Source of the DNA: Plectrocnemia conspersa
Lineage: Eukaryota > Arthropoda > Insecta > Trichoptera > Polycentropodidae
NCBI GenBank assembly: GCA_009617715.1
Contig: VTFK01000244.1
Coordinates: 1 to 64,000 of the forward strand
Length of the DNA stretch: 64,000 bases
Reading direction: 5' to 3'
Below are positions 14,701-26,300 of this stretch, one piece after another; the stretch's first letter is position 1, and each line of letters begins with the position of its first letter. The translations under genes and the position numbers were made by a program. The notes beneath the pieces were generated by a model. It had not been told where the DNA came from, made no database searches, and worked only from the letters and a program-made list of their open reading frames with translations.

Positions 14701-16386
14701 ATAAGCAAAAATGCAATATACTAAATGTGTATCGCTCAATTGATGCGACACCCAAGTGTTGAGCTTCTTGACCGAACAGAAAAAGCATTAATGCTTAATG
14801 CCTAATTAAACTCACGTGTCAAATGGCAATCACTATAAATCATGGTTTCGGCTTCATCCACATCAAAACTTATCGCATTTTGATAAAGGAATTATACATA
14901 GATAGCATCCAATCTATAAGACAATTTATTTATGATATACATATAATATACAAAATTTTAATACTTCCTAAGGTATCTATTATAGTTTTATCATTACCGG
15001 GATATTTTATGTTCCTAATTTTCTTGCGTTCTTTAGACAAGATTCAGTAATATGTTTCGTTTATTCTTAAATTGTAACGTAACGTAATTATGATATGTCT
15101 GAAAAATAATGTATTATTTAAGTTGTTCGTATTTAAGTTGAGCACCTGAAAATTTGTTAAAAACATCTGAAATTAATAAGGCAAATTTCAATGTAGGGTC
15201 ATTGATGATAGTGAAGTTTTAATGTAATGTCATTGATGATAGTGAAGTTTTAATGTAATTTATTACAGACTAGCTGTCGGTTCCTCACTGTCATGAGGTA
15301 CCGAAGCTAGTTTGTCACTAGATAAATATTTTTAAAATATATAAAAAAAATCTGAGGCCCCAACGCGCGTTTATTTTTTTCTATGACTTTTGAGTGGTTT
15401 TCACATATCTAAATATTAAAAAAAAAAATTAGGAAAACGGTTGATTCTATTTTTATGTGGCTTAAAAATAATATAGTAATAAATCAATCTTAATATATTC
15501 AAATTAAATTATAATAACTGTACTAGTTCTGGCTCTAATGGGCATCAAAATAAGACGCGATGGTGATTTTTGAAGACGTTCCAAAATAGTTTGGTTGCCG
15601 ATATAACCCTTCAGTAGTTTAAAGAAATGCTAAACGATATACAACTAAGCGAATCGTATCCCAATGCTTCTAAAAGAAAGGCGCTGAGATGCAAGAACGG
15701 GTAACAACCAAACATTCATATATTATATATTGTGCATCACAAGAACCATTAAATAATTTTTTTTGTGTTTTTGTGTTCTAAAGTGTTGAAATTTGTTATT
15801 TAATATAAAAAACAATAAAGGATAATAAAATTATTTTAATTTATTAGATCTATTGTCACGTATGGTCTGCACTGGCATGAAAAAATGTCTCGGTGTATCG
15901 TAAAATTAATAGATAGATGAAGTTTAGTTTTTTTTGCTTTAAGAATTGAACGATAGCTGTGAGCTTGTGGTAAAATATCGCGCTTTAAATTCGCATTTAT
16001 GAGGCAATACTCTAATGATTAGAATTAAAATGCTACAACTAAAAAAAATATTTAGAAAAATAGTTTATGAGTAAAAAATACATTGTTAATTGTCATATCT
16101 TCAGGGTAAAATGAATATTTTTAGGATGTTATTATAAAAATATGTTTAAAGAACCTTCAGTTTTTTTTAATTAATATTTATTTTGTTCGCAGAACCACCA
16201 GCATTGTACGCTAGAACATGGGGCGCAGATAACAGCCCAAGAGAGATGATGCCTGCAGTGGATAACGAAGGTCCTCCTGGACACATTGTTGTGTCCCGCA
16301 GTCACTATCCTTCAGACGCGCCACTTAACATTCAGGCCTTCAAGGAGAAGCTGCTAGACACCAGACTGCCAGAGTCTTGCGTCTAA
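5710..16386 (+). CDS. C-terminal two exons of a single-pass membrane receptor with PDZ-ligand tail
   Basis: Exons 5710-5985 and 16193-16386. The first follows a TTTTTCAG acceptor, starts two bases into a codon split, and ends at a GGTAAG donor in phase 1; the second follows TTCGCAG and ends at TAA. Joined, they give a short acidic stalk, one transmembrane helix (starting SPWVGAAVGVVLSLLILIT), a basic stop-transfer cluster (KKKRSRSR), a proline-rich stretch (WPPPEPTEPP, LPPKRRP), and a cytoplasmic tail ending ESCV. The last three residues, S-C-V, fit the class I PDZ ligand pattern S/T-x-hydrophobic. The ectodomain exons lie beyond the left edge or in the damaged end. The layout resembles immunoglobulin-superfamily neuronal adhesion receptors (for example the sidestep or nephrin groups), but that is inference; I do not recognise the protein. 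The 10.2 kb intron is typical for such genes. Confidence 0.75.
6990..7265. promoter_or_regulatory. GC-richer intronic island, candidate conserved non-coding element
   Basis: About 275 bp of near-balanced base composition inside a very AT-rich intron. It contains GGTCGGACCCTT and, about 60 bp on, GGTCCGACCCTT; the cores GGTCGGACC and GGTCCGACC are reverse complements of each other. Reading frames through it show no family resemblance. An intronic enhancer is possible; an old transposon fragment is the alternative. Confidence 0.25.
7456..8050. repeat. Dispersed repeat, copy 1
   Basis: Diverged direct copy of 45957-46555. Shared landmarks in the same order: CAATTTTTTCAAATA, TTATTGCTAATATTTA, CTTCGCCAGCCATCCCTATC, CCGTTAGATTTGCCTGAG (here CTGTTAGATTTGCCTGAG), TGGGCCGATATTTC, CTCTTGGACTAAA, TTTTGCTTTCAAGCAATAT and a TAATAC(T/C)GGTAGTA block. 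No open frame survives in either copy. Class unknown. Confidence 0.8.
9627..9892. mobile_element. hAT-type MITE
   Basis: Ends TAGTGGCGTAGCTA and its inverse TAGCTACGCCACTG form terminal inverted repeats. The flanking octamers TGCGGAAG and TACAGAAG match at six of eight positions, consistent with an aged 8-bp target-site duplication. The body contains GGGGGCGG runs near both ends. About 266 bp and non-coding. The terminal sequence is of a kind common in arthropod hAT MITEs. Confidence 0.7.
13660..13910 (-). pseudogene. LINE reverse transcriptase fragment (motif A)
   Basis: On the minus strand the sequence around 13800-13865 reads QIDVVYTDFEKAFDNVCHK, the catalytic aspartate-bearing motif A region of non-LTR retrotransposon reverse transcriptases. 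The downstream continuation is recognisable but broken by stops and frame shifts. It is a short, dead fragment in the receptor intron; clade cannot be fixed from this length. Confidence 0.65.
15198..15259. repeat. 31-bp tandem duplication
   Basis: Two adjacent, essentially identical copies of a 31-bp unit beginning GTCATTGATGATAGTGAAG, starting at 15198 and 15229. Intronic; no coding sense. Confidence 0.85.
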
Positions 16387-17959
16387 AAATGCGTCAAACA
16401 TTGTGATGTTAAACATAAATTGTACCATATCAAGTGAAGGGAACTGAAGGACGCTCACGAAAAAGTGTATATAATTTAATTTTTTTAATAATGATCATAT
16501 AACGCGCTGAATGTTATATACTATATTAAAAAATATTGATATTAATATGAAGCGTTTTTTTTTATTTTGTAATTAATTGAAAAAGTGATAAACTTTAAAT
16601 TTAAGAATTTAAAATATTTTACAGTTTATTAATTTATATATTTATATATAATCTCTGCGTGTTTTTGTGATCATGTGGATGTTATTAATTGCTCAGTGGT
16701 GAAATAAGAATCTGAAGCCAAATTGCTCATCGTACAATATTTTATTACATAGACCGTGTTCATATTTTTTTATAAATTTTATAAGCAATATGAAAGCGTA
16801 GGGTTTGTACCCAGTTTTCAACGAACTAATACATCCGCTTGCTTCTTCGCGGTCGTAAAACATAGACAGAAACATATCAACTTAATATATTTAAAAGTGA
16901 ATGGATTTTAAATGCTTTGCTAGAAAGGGAGTTACTATTTGATAATTGTATGCATATCTATACAGCACTAAACAGCACTACAAATTAAGAAGTGGTCTTT
17001 AATTTATCTGCCAAAACATCATTTCAGATGTTAATAATTCTGCGTAGTCTCCTAGTTTGCAGCCAGCGGTGAATCTCGTCTTAAATAAAGGGCGTACATC
17101 CCCATTTTAATTAAGTTTAATTGGACGTCTAATTATGCCGAGATTGCCAGATAGTAAAAGTGAGAGGGATATTCATTGGAGACCTCCGGGCGCGTTGACA
17201 CTCTCGAAACTTGGAACTCTTGGTTGGACCCCGAGGCGAACTTTGCTCTTATCTTACAGAGATCAGACGTTCGGCCGTAAAAAATCTCAAAACTTTACTT
17301 TACGGCGTCGAATAAAATGAATACGAAAACTACGAGAGAAGTGTAGTAAATACACGAGTGGACTTTCCATGAAAAAAATACACACAGACTAAGTATTTCT
17401 CCCGTTTTATGAAGGAGACAAATGTCAGACGATTTATGTGAAAATGTACGTTTTTATTTAAAAGCTTAACGTCTTTAGATAAAAACTAACCATAATCTTT
17501 ATTATCAATAATGTAACTATCTATATTTTTTTATTTTTCAGATAAAAGTAAATTCTTTATTTTATTTTCAAAGTCAGTGTATTTTTATTTGTTATAGCTA
17601 CAATAACCGTTCCGCGGAATTCAAAACACAATCGCGTTCGATACAACAGATTTTAAATAAAAATACAATAAAATGCAGCAGCATCTACAGTTATAAATCA
17701 ACTTAATTTCAGCACATTTTTATGCAATATTTTTAATTTAAATCTGATATCGACTAAAAGCATTGTCATGGAACGCAAACGGTTTGCGCAAAAAGAAATC
17801 AGAATTTCAACATTTTTTATTTGATGGACAAATAAACATTGATTTTAATTCTGAAAAACAATTAAAAGTATCGATTAATATCAAATATATTATACTAATT
17901 AATTTGAGCTGGTGAACAGTTTTTATTAAATCTAATTTAATTCATAACAAAAATAAAAA

Positions 17960-18141
17960 TTTATGCGAAATCGTTTTTTAACATTCATTCTGTATATACA
18001 TATAAACTTGTTTATTTAAAAAAAAACAATATTACGTTGTTAGATTGAGCAGGTTATAAATTTGTGAAATCATTTTTTAACATTCATTCTGTATATACAT
18101 ATAAACTTGTTAATTAAAAAAAAACAATATTACGTTGTTAT
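17960..18141. repeat. About 100-bp tandem duplication
   Basis: A unit containing TTTTTTAACATTCATTCTG, then TATATACATATAAACTTG, a poly-A run and CAATATTACGTTGTTA occurs twice with a period close to 100 bp. The first copy spans about 17960-18060 and the second, shorter one 18061-18141. Few differences separate them, so the duplication is recent. Confidence 0.85.
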
Positions 18142-19220
18142 TAACTGCATAACATATGAGATATTATAGTACATCAAGATTAAATTAACGATATATATTG
18201 TCAAGACTTTTAAAGGGCAATTTATTATCATATCAAAATTTCTAGAACTTAGTTTACATCTTATTTGCATATGACAACATTTACAGCTGAAAAGGTAAAT
18301 TTAAATTTGAATTGAAAACGAAGGATCTAAAGAATAACACAAATGCTCAGGTAGCTTTATTCATGAAGCTACCTTAGCCTTTAAGCCTTTATTTTAATTA
18401 TTAATTAAAATACATAATGTTACCATACCTCATTTCTTTCCCGACTCCGGCGATATCATAACGCATTTTATTTGCATCTCAGACAGGAGATACAAATATA
18501 AAAACGTAACGTGTATCGCTTTATGCTCTCCGCAGACGTTGGCTCGAATAAAATTTATCATTGCTCGGGACGTATCTATTAAAACTTATTTCGAATTGCG
18601 CACAATAACCGTTTTATTGCGCTTGCTTCTGGTGCTGTGGAATTGAAGATAGGGACAGGCCAAAAAGATACGAGCTTCGCAGTCGAAACGGCATCCCCTT
18701 CGAGATCATTGTCGTTGACCATAAAATCTGTATTCATGGAACGCGGTGGTGTGACAAATATTGTGCTCAACCATAATGTGAGAAAGCTCTACGTGTACAT
18801 ACACAGACACATCCAATCCTATGAATTTATATAGGAAAACTTTTTCAGGTGCAGTGTCTTTGTTTAGATTTTGGTGACTATCTGCAAATTTCTTTATACT
18901 GCGCATAATTCGCCCTTAAAAACGTAGATTAATAGCTAAAAAAATACGAAAATAAAACTCTATTAGTTTTAATGCACCAATAAATATATTAAACATTTTT
19001 TTAATATATGTTTTATTTTTAATACAATACTTCACAATGTTATAATTTTTAATTACATATACATTTTTATTTAATTTTATAAAATTAAATCAATTTATTT
19101 TTATATAATCAATATATGAAAACACAATGTAGGGCAAAAAAAGTACATAATAAGCGTGAAAAATTATATTTTGAGTTTTTTTTTTTTTTTTTAAATAAAT
19201 GTCATAAATTAACCAAAATA

Positions 19221-19226
19221 TTTATT
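19221..19226 (-). terminator. Candidate polyadenylation signal of the arrestin gene
   Basis: TTTATT on the plus strand is AATAAA on the minus strand, about 56 bp past the arrestin stop codon and so at a plausible distance for a short 3' UTR. Confidence 0.5.
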
Positions 19227-19281
19227 TTTCATATAAGAATTTATCATTTTCACCAAAGGCTGTGTATCCACGAATTTATAT

Positions 19282-22200
19282 TCAATAAGCGTCCACGCTC
19301 TCTTGATGACAAATGGTATCCTGTCTGAACATCTCCACATCTGCTTGGCTGTCGGCGTGCATCATCATCAACTTTCCTTTTTCCGGCTGTAATAGATAGA
19401 ACGTTTTATTTTATTCAACCGACATAATCATATTTAACAACCTACTACTATAATGCAAGTGAAAAATTAATAATAACAAAAAAATAAGATATTGATAAAG
19501 TATTTGCTACATTTTAATTATAATAAATGTATTATTTTTCAGTATTTAAAATTAAATAATACGTGAGCTGAAATACTTAAATGAATAAAACCAACCCCTT
19601 AACACCTCTCCGTGAGAAACAGGATCTTAATAAAACTTTTATATGAAATCTTGTCTAAAGTTGCGCTGCAGTAGCTGCAGGCGTTGTATTTTATTTTTCT
19701 GAGACATTAAACTTGGGCTTAACTATATTAAAAAATAAAATCTCACCTTGGGGTGCATAAGGATGAAAGGTAGCTCAGCTGCCAGCTCTCCATTAAGAGC
19801 TCCCAGGTAAAGTTTAACTTTGACTGTATAGCTGACTAATATTCCGAATGCGTCTCTCTGCTCAGGATCCATCAAACTGTAAAAAAAATATTTTTTTATT
19901 AAATTAATATGTATTTTTTTAAATGTTTTTTTTTAATTACAGTGTGGTAGAAGCAAGACTAGTGTCTTGTCTCTTGAGTTGTCCGTCAAGAGCGATTCCT
20001 CTTCTGTCACGATTGCTTCCCAAAGACGGTTTCAAATAGATGATCTTTTGGAGGTTTGACCCTGGTTGAATCGGGCAACCATCCCTGAAAAAATAATAAT
20101 TCAACGTAACATTATGTATTTTATATTGCGCATATTGATATTGAAAAACCATGTCAAATAGCTGCGGGGACGAAACAACACTACTGTTTATATAAATTTA
20201 ATACAAAAATATTTAGAGCAATATTTTATATTTTAAAAAAATAATAATATTGCACAACTTGATTTTGACAGATTATGTCAAATAGTTTCCGACAGGAAGC
20301 AAATTCAGACACAAACCAATTGTTTACATATTTGTATAATAGTTAAAATAAATAATTTCACCAAAAAAATAATTCTTCTTTAAAGCAATATTTTATATTT
20401 AATAATTAATAATATCACACTACAAGCGGCCCTCGACTTTCGAACGTTCGACTTTCGCACAATTCGCTATTTCGCACATTTAAAAAAAAAAATTTTTTTT
20501 TTTTAAAAAAAACGTTTTGATAGCGGTGAATCTTTTGCTTCAATCGGACGTTCGTATGATACAAGCAGCTCTACGATATGTTCAATTTTGCAACATAAAA
20601 ATATAATTAAGAATACGTTCAAAATTGTGGAAAATAAAGATATATTTCCACAATCTTTAATGATATGTTTCAAAAAACACAGCAAAAAAAACATGGATGA
20701 AATGGAAAATCTTTGTCATCGTGGATCGATGACCAACATCAAAAGGATGTCCCTCTGAGTATTTCAATTATTCAAGCAAAAGCTCTTAGTTTGCACAAAG
20801 ATTGGAAGGATAGATTAAAAAAATATTTTAACACGGTTTTTCAAGCAAGTAACGGTTGGTTTTACAATTTTAAAATGAGGTATTCTTTTCATAATATTAA
20901 ATTTATTGGAGAATCGGCTGATGCTGATAAAGATGCTGCAAAAGAATTTATTTCATAATTATCCAAAATTATTGAAGATGTAGAATATTCCTCTAGCCAA
21001 ATATTTAATGTAGATGAGACAGGTTTATTTTGGAAAACTCTTTAACAATGAAAAATATGAATGAAGCCTTCACGCACCATGACAAATTTCTAAATATTAT
21101 GGAAGATTGTGATTCCAATGGAGAACGCATATCTCAAGTGCGTGGGGCGATCAATAAAACATAGCATGTTATAAAATACTATACGAAGAAAAAAAAAAGA
21201 ATAGTAGAAAACAGTTAACTCTTGATAACTTTTCAAATGAAACACCCGCAAACCCCCCTTAAACGTGTCTCTTAAACGCCTGTTAAACATCTTATATTTA
21301 CTTGATAAATAAATATTTTAAAATACACACAATTTCAATTTTTTTTTACTTCCCTCGACTTTCGTACATTCAACATTCGCACACATTTTCAGGAACCAAT
21401 TATGTGCGAAAGTCGAGGGCCGCCTGTAATTGATATCGATAGATTGTGTTAAATAGTGGCGGAGAGGAGTTGTGACTACACGCGAACCAATGGTTTATGA
21501 TTTTGTGGTTAAATATATGGTAAAAAAATAAATTAGTGCTAAATAAAAGAGCTAGAGTTATCAGTCTTTATTTATAAAGAGCATGACAAAACTTTTAAGT
21601 AATTAAACAAATCAAAACTACTGGACAAATCAAAAACTTCAACTTTATGAATTCACTCTTAGTTAATTGATACTCGAGCTAATTAATAAAACTTTATTTT
21701 CACCAATATATAGTAAGAATATTCTATAATGGAATCAGCAGCAAATAAAACAGATGATTGCTAGAAGGGTTTTTGATTTGATAATTGCCTTAATTGCTCA
21801 ATAACGAACATATCCTCTGATTTTTTATATGTACATATAAATCCAAAAAAGGGTTTGTATCTAAGATTAATGTTTTCGTTTGTAACGAAATGGTAAAGTA
21901 GTTACCCTAGGGTTGTTAGTTGTACAATTAATTTACATACTGGGTCTCCACGCTGGACACGACGTTGCGGTATTGGCCGTTTTGGAACAACACCACATCC
22001 ACTCCCTGGTGAATGGAAGCCTTTATCTTCTTCACGGGTTTGTTGCTGTGGTTTCGCACGCAAATGTTGACCGCAATTTGCTCGCCGTGCAAGTACAGCT
22101 GAAAAATTCAAAAGCCGACTCTTCAAAAAAGTTTCTCCCCGTTGAGAATAAATCGTCTCGAGTAACAGTTTCGCTTCCAATTTATCTCCAGGGAAAAACT

Positions 22201-25200
22201 TCTCGGCAAACTATCATATTAAACGGGTTCGAACAAATCTTTCACTTTATACATACATATGGTAAACTCTATACTATAAATGGAATATATATGCCAAACT
22301 TTAGCAATTCTCACCTGCTTATCTAGCGTCATTTCCAATTCCAGCTCTCCAGGACTTAGCAGGAAATCTTTGCGGACCACGGTGCACGGTTGGTTTCCTT
22401 GTTTGCTCGGTGCATATTGAACTTTGCGAATGCCCAAAGCCACAGTGCTCCTGCAAATAATATACAATATAGAAGGTAGACGTAAATTGATCGCCTTTCT
22501 TTAATAACTGCTTATTTACCATAATGCTTCTAAGCAAACAACACGTAATAATATATAAGAGGAATAGATTTAAAATATACGTTTATATTTTTTAAGAAAC
22601 GCTAGTATCCGTACACTTACACGAGATGTACATCACAGATAAATTATTTCAGCTTCTCGTAGCTATTGCCGAAAACATAATTGTGTATAGTAAGCTCGTT
22701 GAGACACTGAATGGATCGTGTAGGGAGCCTTTTTGAGCGCTTATGTACTGGTCGCGACAGGCAAGAATTGCGGATGAAATCATGACTCTCTAGGACACTC
22801 ATTAAATACACGAATGAGTTATATCCCGATGCTCTTAACAAAAATGAATTTAAAAAAATCGGAATCTTCTCGAACAACAAATAATTCTTCGCCTCACAAA
22901 TGTTTCAAATAATATGCAGTATTTGAGAAAGCTGAGAACTAAAATATCTTATAGAAGTGACACGCGACAAAATCTTAAAGTATTGATTCAATTTAAATAT
23001 GAATAATTGTAAAAAATCCTTCATAACTCACAAGAAGATAGTGTTGTGTAAAATATGAAGTGTTAAGCAAATGCTTGATAAGCAAAAAGTCTATTCTAAT
23101 CAACTTTCAATGGCAGCAAAAGGTCAGCAAAAAAATATATGAAAATAATCTCATTGGAAAGCCAATTATCTCATTGAATCACGTTTGAACAACGCGTGAA
23201 GCACCGATGCTCAACAAATTGGATTATAAATTCCAACTCATGTCACGTTTTTAAAAACAATCGTACCTTCTATGACTCCTATCAATTTCGCTATCGCCTA
23301 CGAAAATCTTCACGAAGTACTGGACTCCACAGGGTTCTCCATCATCTTCCACGCCTTGCTGGAGAGTCACAGATCCAGGAGCTCCTGCTGGGATTTGAAA
23401 CGTGAACGGCACAGCATTCGGTCCTAACTTCTTCATCAATCTCTCCTGATGTTTAAATATTTATTTTATAATTAAACCTGTTTTTTTCTATTTTAGGACA
23501 AGTATTTTTTACCTGCAGCTTAGTAAGGTTCTGATCTCTCTTCTCAGCTTTGGGGTAAAGTTGCTCCGAGGCCAAGAAAAGCTCTTTGTTGAAATTGAGG
23601 CCCATGACCTCATCCTCTTCGCGACCATAGCGGAAAGAGCAGACGATCTGTCCGAAGACCTTCCTTCCCTTCATGTATTCATCGTCGATCAACAAGACGC
23701 CGTCTGTTAAATATTTATAATAATATAAAATGAAAATAAAATAAGAACGAACCTTCGTTTGCTATTCAGAGTACGTTTCGCCCGCTGGGATTCGAGAACC
23801 AACTCTACAGCTATGGCAGTGTGTAATGTATTCACTACCTCATTCCACTTCCAACAAAAGTATACATAAAATCTACTGGAATGATGATTATTAATTCCGA
23901 TCGTTGACAAAAAATAATAATATTATAATGCCTTTAGGCTTTTATATTTATTATATTTAAATAATTGCATTTATACGGTTGATCTACTAGGAAAATTTGT
24001 TTAGAGTTACTTTACTTTTATTTTTCTAGTAAAGCTCTCATGAATTATAGATTTTTAGATCAAAATTAAAATCAAAATAACATTTTTTTAATAACATATT
24101 TAAAACTTTATTAAATATTTCGTCAATATATATTTTACAAAAAAACAATAAAAATGTGTTTTATTTTAAAACGTGACTTATTATTTTTTAATAAATTAAA
24201 ATAATGATAAATTTTAATATAGAATTAATTATGTATTTTAGTACTTTTAACTATTTTTTGTTTTCAATTATTTAATATTCTAATAATTACAATTTTGCTA
24301 ATTTAACTAGTTTTAATCAAGCGAACGTAACCGATAATTTACCGTATATCATATTATATATAAACCAATTAAAATTAAAATAAACTTAGTATAAATTAAA
24401 GTAATGAATATGATGCGACAAAAATAAATTTACATTTAAAAACAGCTAATAATCTTTATAATATTCTAAAATGTACGAAACACGATACCCGACATAATTT
24501 TATTTATGGTAATCATGTTTCTTATCTGGTTCTCATATGCCTAATTTTTCAATGCCCTTAGCTTTACTAGTAATAAGGCAATATATCAAAATATTTTATA
24601 TTCGCAAAAAAAACTAATACCTAAAACGGTTTAATTCATATACCATGTAAACCTTAGTGTTTTTCAATATGTATCACCTTTTGGAGGTTGGAATTAGTGA
24701 TTATCATATACTTATAATTCCGATTGAATATTACAGAATAGGTTTTCCTAGATTTTCCTGATCTTATGGATGAATAAATAAAATTTGATTTAATGATTGT
24801 GAGCAGTAACAACGTAACTATTCGGTAGAATAACATCTCACTACTTTATTTTATATTTTAGTTATGTTTTCCCCATTGTGACGCTTTGGGTTAACGCCTG
24901 TCATATTACAGTAAAAAAAAAAAATAATCTCAAGGTGATTTGAGTACAAGGCTCAGGCAATTCGAAATAAGAGAGTCTCTGATCTTAATTTATTTATTAG
25001 TATACTGCTATTTATTTACTATCATTGAAAAATCAAAGGATAAATAACCTAACTGACTTTAAACCAGGCATCTAACATTAATATTCTTAAATGTATCTAG
25101 CACGATAGGTGAATAGGATATTATCGTGATTCTTAACCAATTTCTTAAAATGGTCAAGTTCACTAATAAATAAAAATAATTTACTTAGTAACACTAGCAA

Positions 25201-25881
25201 AAAGCAAGATTTCGAGCGCAAACCACAATATCACAAGCGCGTAGCGCAAAATAGCGGCCAAAAGAGCTTTGGTACGAGCGAAAACGATAGTAGTAATATA
25301 AACACAATTTGTAAAACTAGCAAATGCGCTGACTTTGAATCACTCTCTTCTATGCGCTTGTGAAGCACACATACATATACGCTTAGGCAAATATAGATGT
25401 TTTTATAGCAAAATTATATTGACATTGCATTTATAATAGCATAAGAATCATCCACCTGGCGTGAAAACTATTTCATTATAACTTTGTACTTCGATACATT
25501 AACCTATATTTATAATATAATATTAAGATCCTAATAACTTAATTTTTGTAATATTCGTTTCGCACTCTTATTTTTCTTTTTTGGGATATTTTATGTTTTA
25601 ATTCAAAAACTTATTTGAACCTATGAATTTAAATCCTAACGGATCCAGTTTTGTAAATTATTTTCTTCGTGCTCATGAATTGGTGAAATTTTATTTTTGG
25701 CATTTTTGACAAACAATTATTCATATTTTGTTGCGGTTTAAAAATTTATTATTATTTTTTAATTCAACTCACCGATGGGTTCTACCGCCGAAATGTAATC
25801 GACGAAATCCCTTTTTCCCAGGTAAAGGGTGAGTTTGCCGTTCGGCGAGCACTTTTTAAACACTTTGAAATTGTACACCAT
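19282..25881 (-). CDS. Arr1: Visual arrestin, Arr1 / phosrestin-2 type
   Basis: Eight exons in transcript order: 25773-25881, 23513-23703, 23267-23445, 22315-22450, 21941-22098, 19941-20084, 19747-19876, 19282-19386. All phases close, giving 383 aa. Arrestins bind phosphorylated, light-activated rhodopsin and stop its G-protein signalling; the Arr1 class also acts in rhodopsin endocytosis in photoreceptors. The start [16 protein letters not shown] is the family N-terminus. Other landmarks in order are [12 protein letters not shown] (finger-loop region), [55 protein letters not shown] (gate loop), LASTTL and [10 protein letters not shown]. Cys and spacing patterns ([22 protein letters not shown]) match Arr1 rather than Arr2. 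Exon 8 alone encodes the regulatory C-tail ([20 protein letters not shown]). Exon 5 uses donor CA|GTATGT, not the GTAAAT a few bases on, which would break the frame. Neighbours are unrelated. Intron 6 carries a Tigger element. Confidence 0.95.
20423..21426 (+). mobile_element. Internally deleted Tigger/pogo transposon, copy 1
   Basis: Bounded by TA target duplications (20421-20422 and 21427-21428) and inverted ends CAAGCGGCCCTCGACTTTCG and CGAAAGTCGAGGGCCGCCTG. Length 1004 bp, in arrestin intron 6. The plus strand carries remnants of a TIGD1-like transposase: an N-terminal helix-turn-helix ([18 protein letters not shown]), a CENP-B-type DNA-binding stretch ([17 protein letters not shown], about 20713-20958), and the first catalytic-Asp motif [10 protein letters not shown] near 21007-21040. 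It then jumps straight to a C-terminal segment ([16 protein letters not shown] to about 21260), so most of the DDE domain is missing. Stops interrupt what remains. Non-autonomous. Confidence 0.9.
23707..25772. other. Arrestin intron 1
   Basis: About 2 kb between arrestin exons 1 and 2 (donor GTGAGT, acceptor TTTAACAG). Near 23770-23830 the minus strand has GGTTCTCGAATCCCAGC, resembling the B-box of a tRNA-derived SINE. Around 24880-24905 a GGGTTAACGCCTGTCA block is shared, inverted, with 43550-43570. Otherwise AT-rich with nothing I can name. Confidence 0.45.
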
Positions 25882-26226
25882 CTTGTCGGCTTTGTGTTTT
25901 CGTTTGTTGTACAGAACCAACTGATCTCGGAATGAGGCACAAGCGAACATTTTCCTTTTATATATATGAGACTGGTAGCGGTTGTGCGGCTTCGTAAACG
26001 CGTTTAATCCTGTTAAAAAATAATATGTTCCCTCCTTGGCATTTTCCGTTGTTTCTTTGGAATGGTAACCGACACGTCACGCAAATCGATCGGCGAACGT
26101 GTGACGACGCCGATGGGTGACGTGTGACACCCTTTAGCTGAGATTCCATTTTTTTCTCTCCTACCACCCTAGAAAATAACTTCGACCATGCTCGTGAAAA
26201 TTTGGATAGAGATACTGAAATAGTAC

Positions 26227-26300
26227 TATAAATAGTATTCAAATCAGATTCTAAAAAATATTTCTAGAAGTACAGACCTATATTTCATTTAATTGAATAT
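26227..26300 (-). promoter_or_regulatory. Candidate arrestin promoter with Pax6/P3-like site
   Basis: About 350-420 bp upstream of the arrestin start codon. The minus strand has CTATTTATA at 26227-26235 (TATA-like). A TAATTGAATAT (plus strand) at 26290-26300 differs at two positions from the P3/RCSI-type palindrome TAATTGAATTA, which drives photoreceptor genes in Drosophila. The relation is suggestive only; no transcript start is visible and AT-rich DNA yields such matches by chance. Confidence 0.25.

Larger units (their letters stand above)
5986..16192. other. 10.2 kb intron of the receptor gene
   Basis: Bounded by a GTAAGC donor and a TTCGCAG acceptor whose phases match (G plus AA gives Glu). 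It holds a dispersed repeat (7456-8050), a hAT-like MITE (9627-9892), a LINE fragment (13660-13910) and a 31-bp tandem duplication (15198-15259). Several islands of higher GC (about 6990-7265, 8540-8830, 10400-10690, 11040-11330) stand out from the AT-rich background. No further exon was found. Confidence 0.6.
16387..19281. other. 3' UTR and convergent intergenic region
   Basis: Lies between the stop codon of the plus-strand receptor and the stop codon of the minus-strand arrestin, so the two genes converge here. AT-rich, with a tandem duplication at 17960-18141 and two GC-richer islands (about 17100-17320 and 18590-18790) that I cannot assign. An AATAAA at 17084-17089 could serve the receptor but is 700 bp past its stop. 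Confidence 0.5.
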
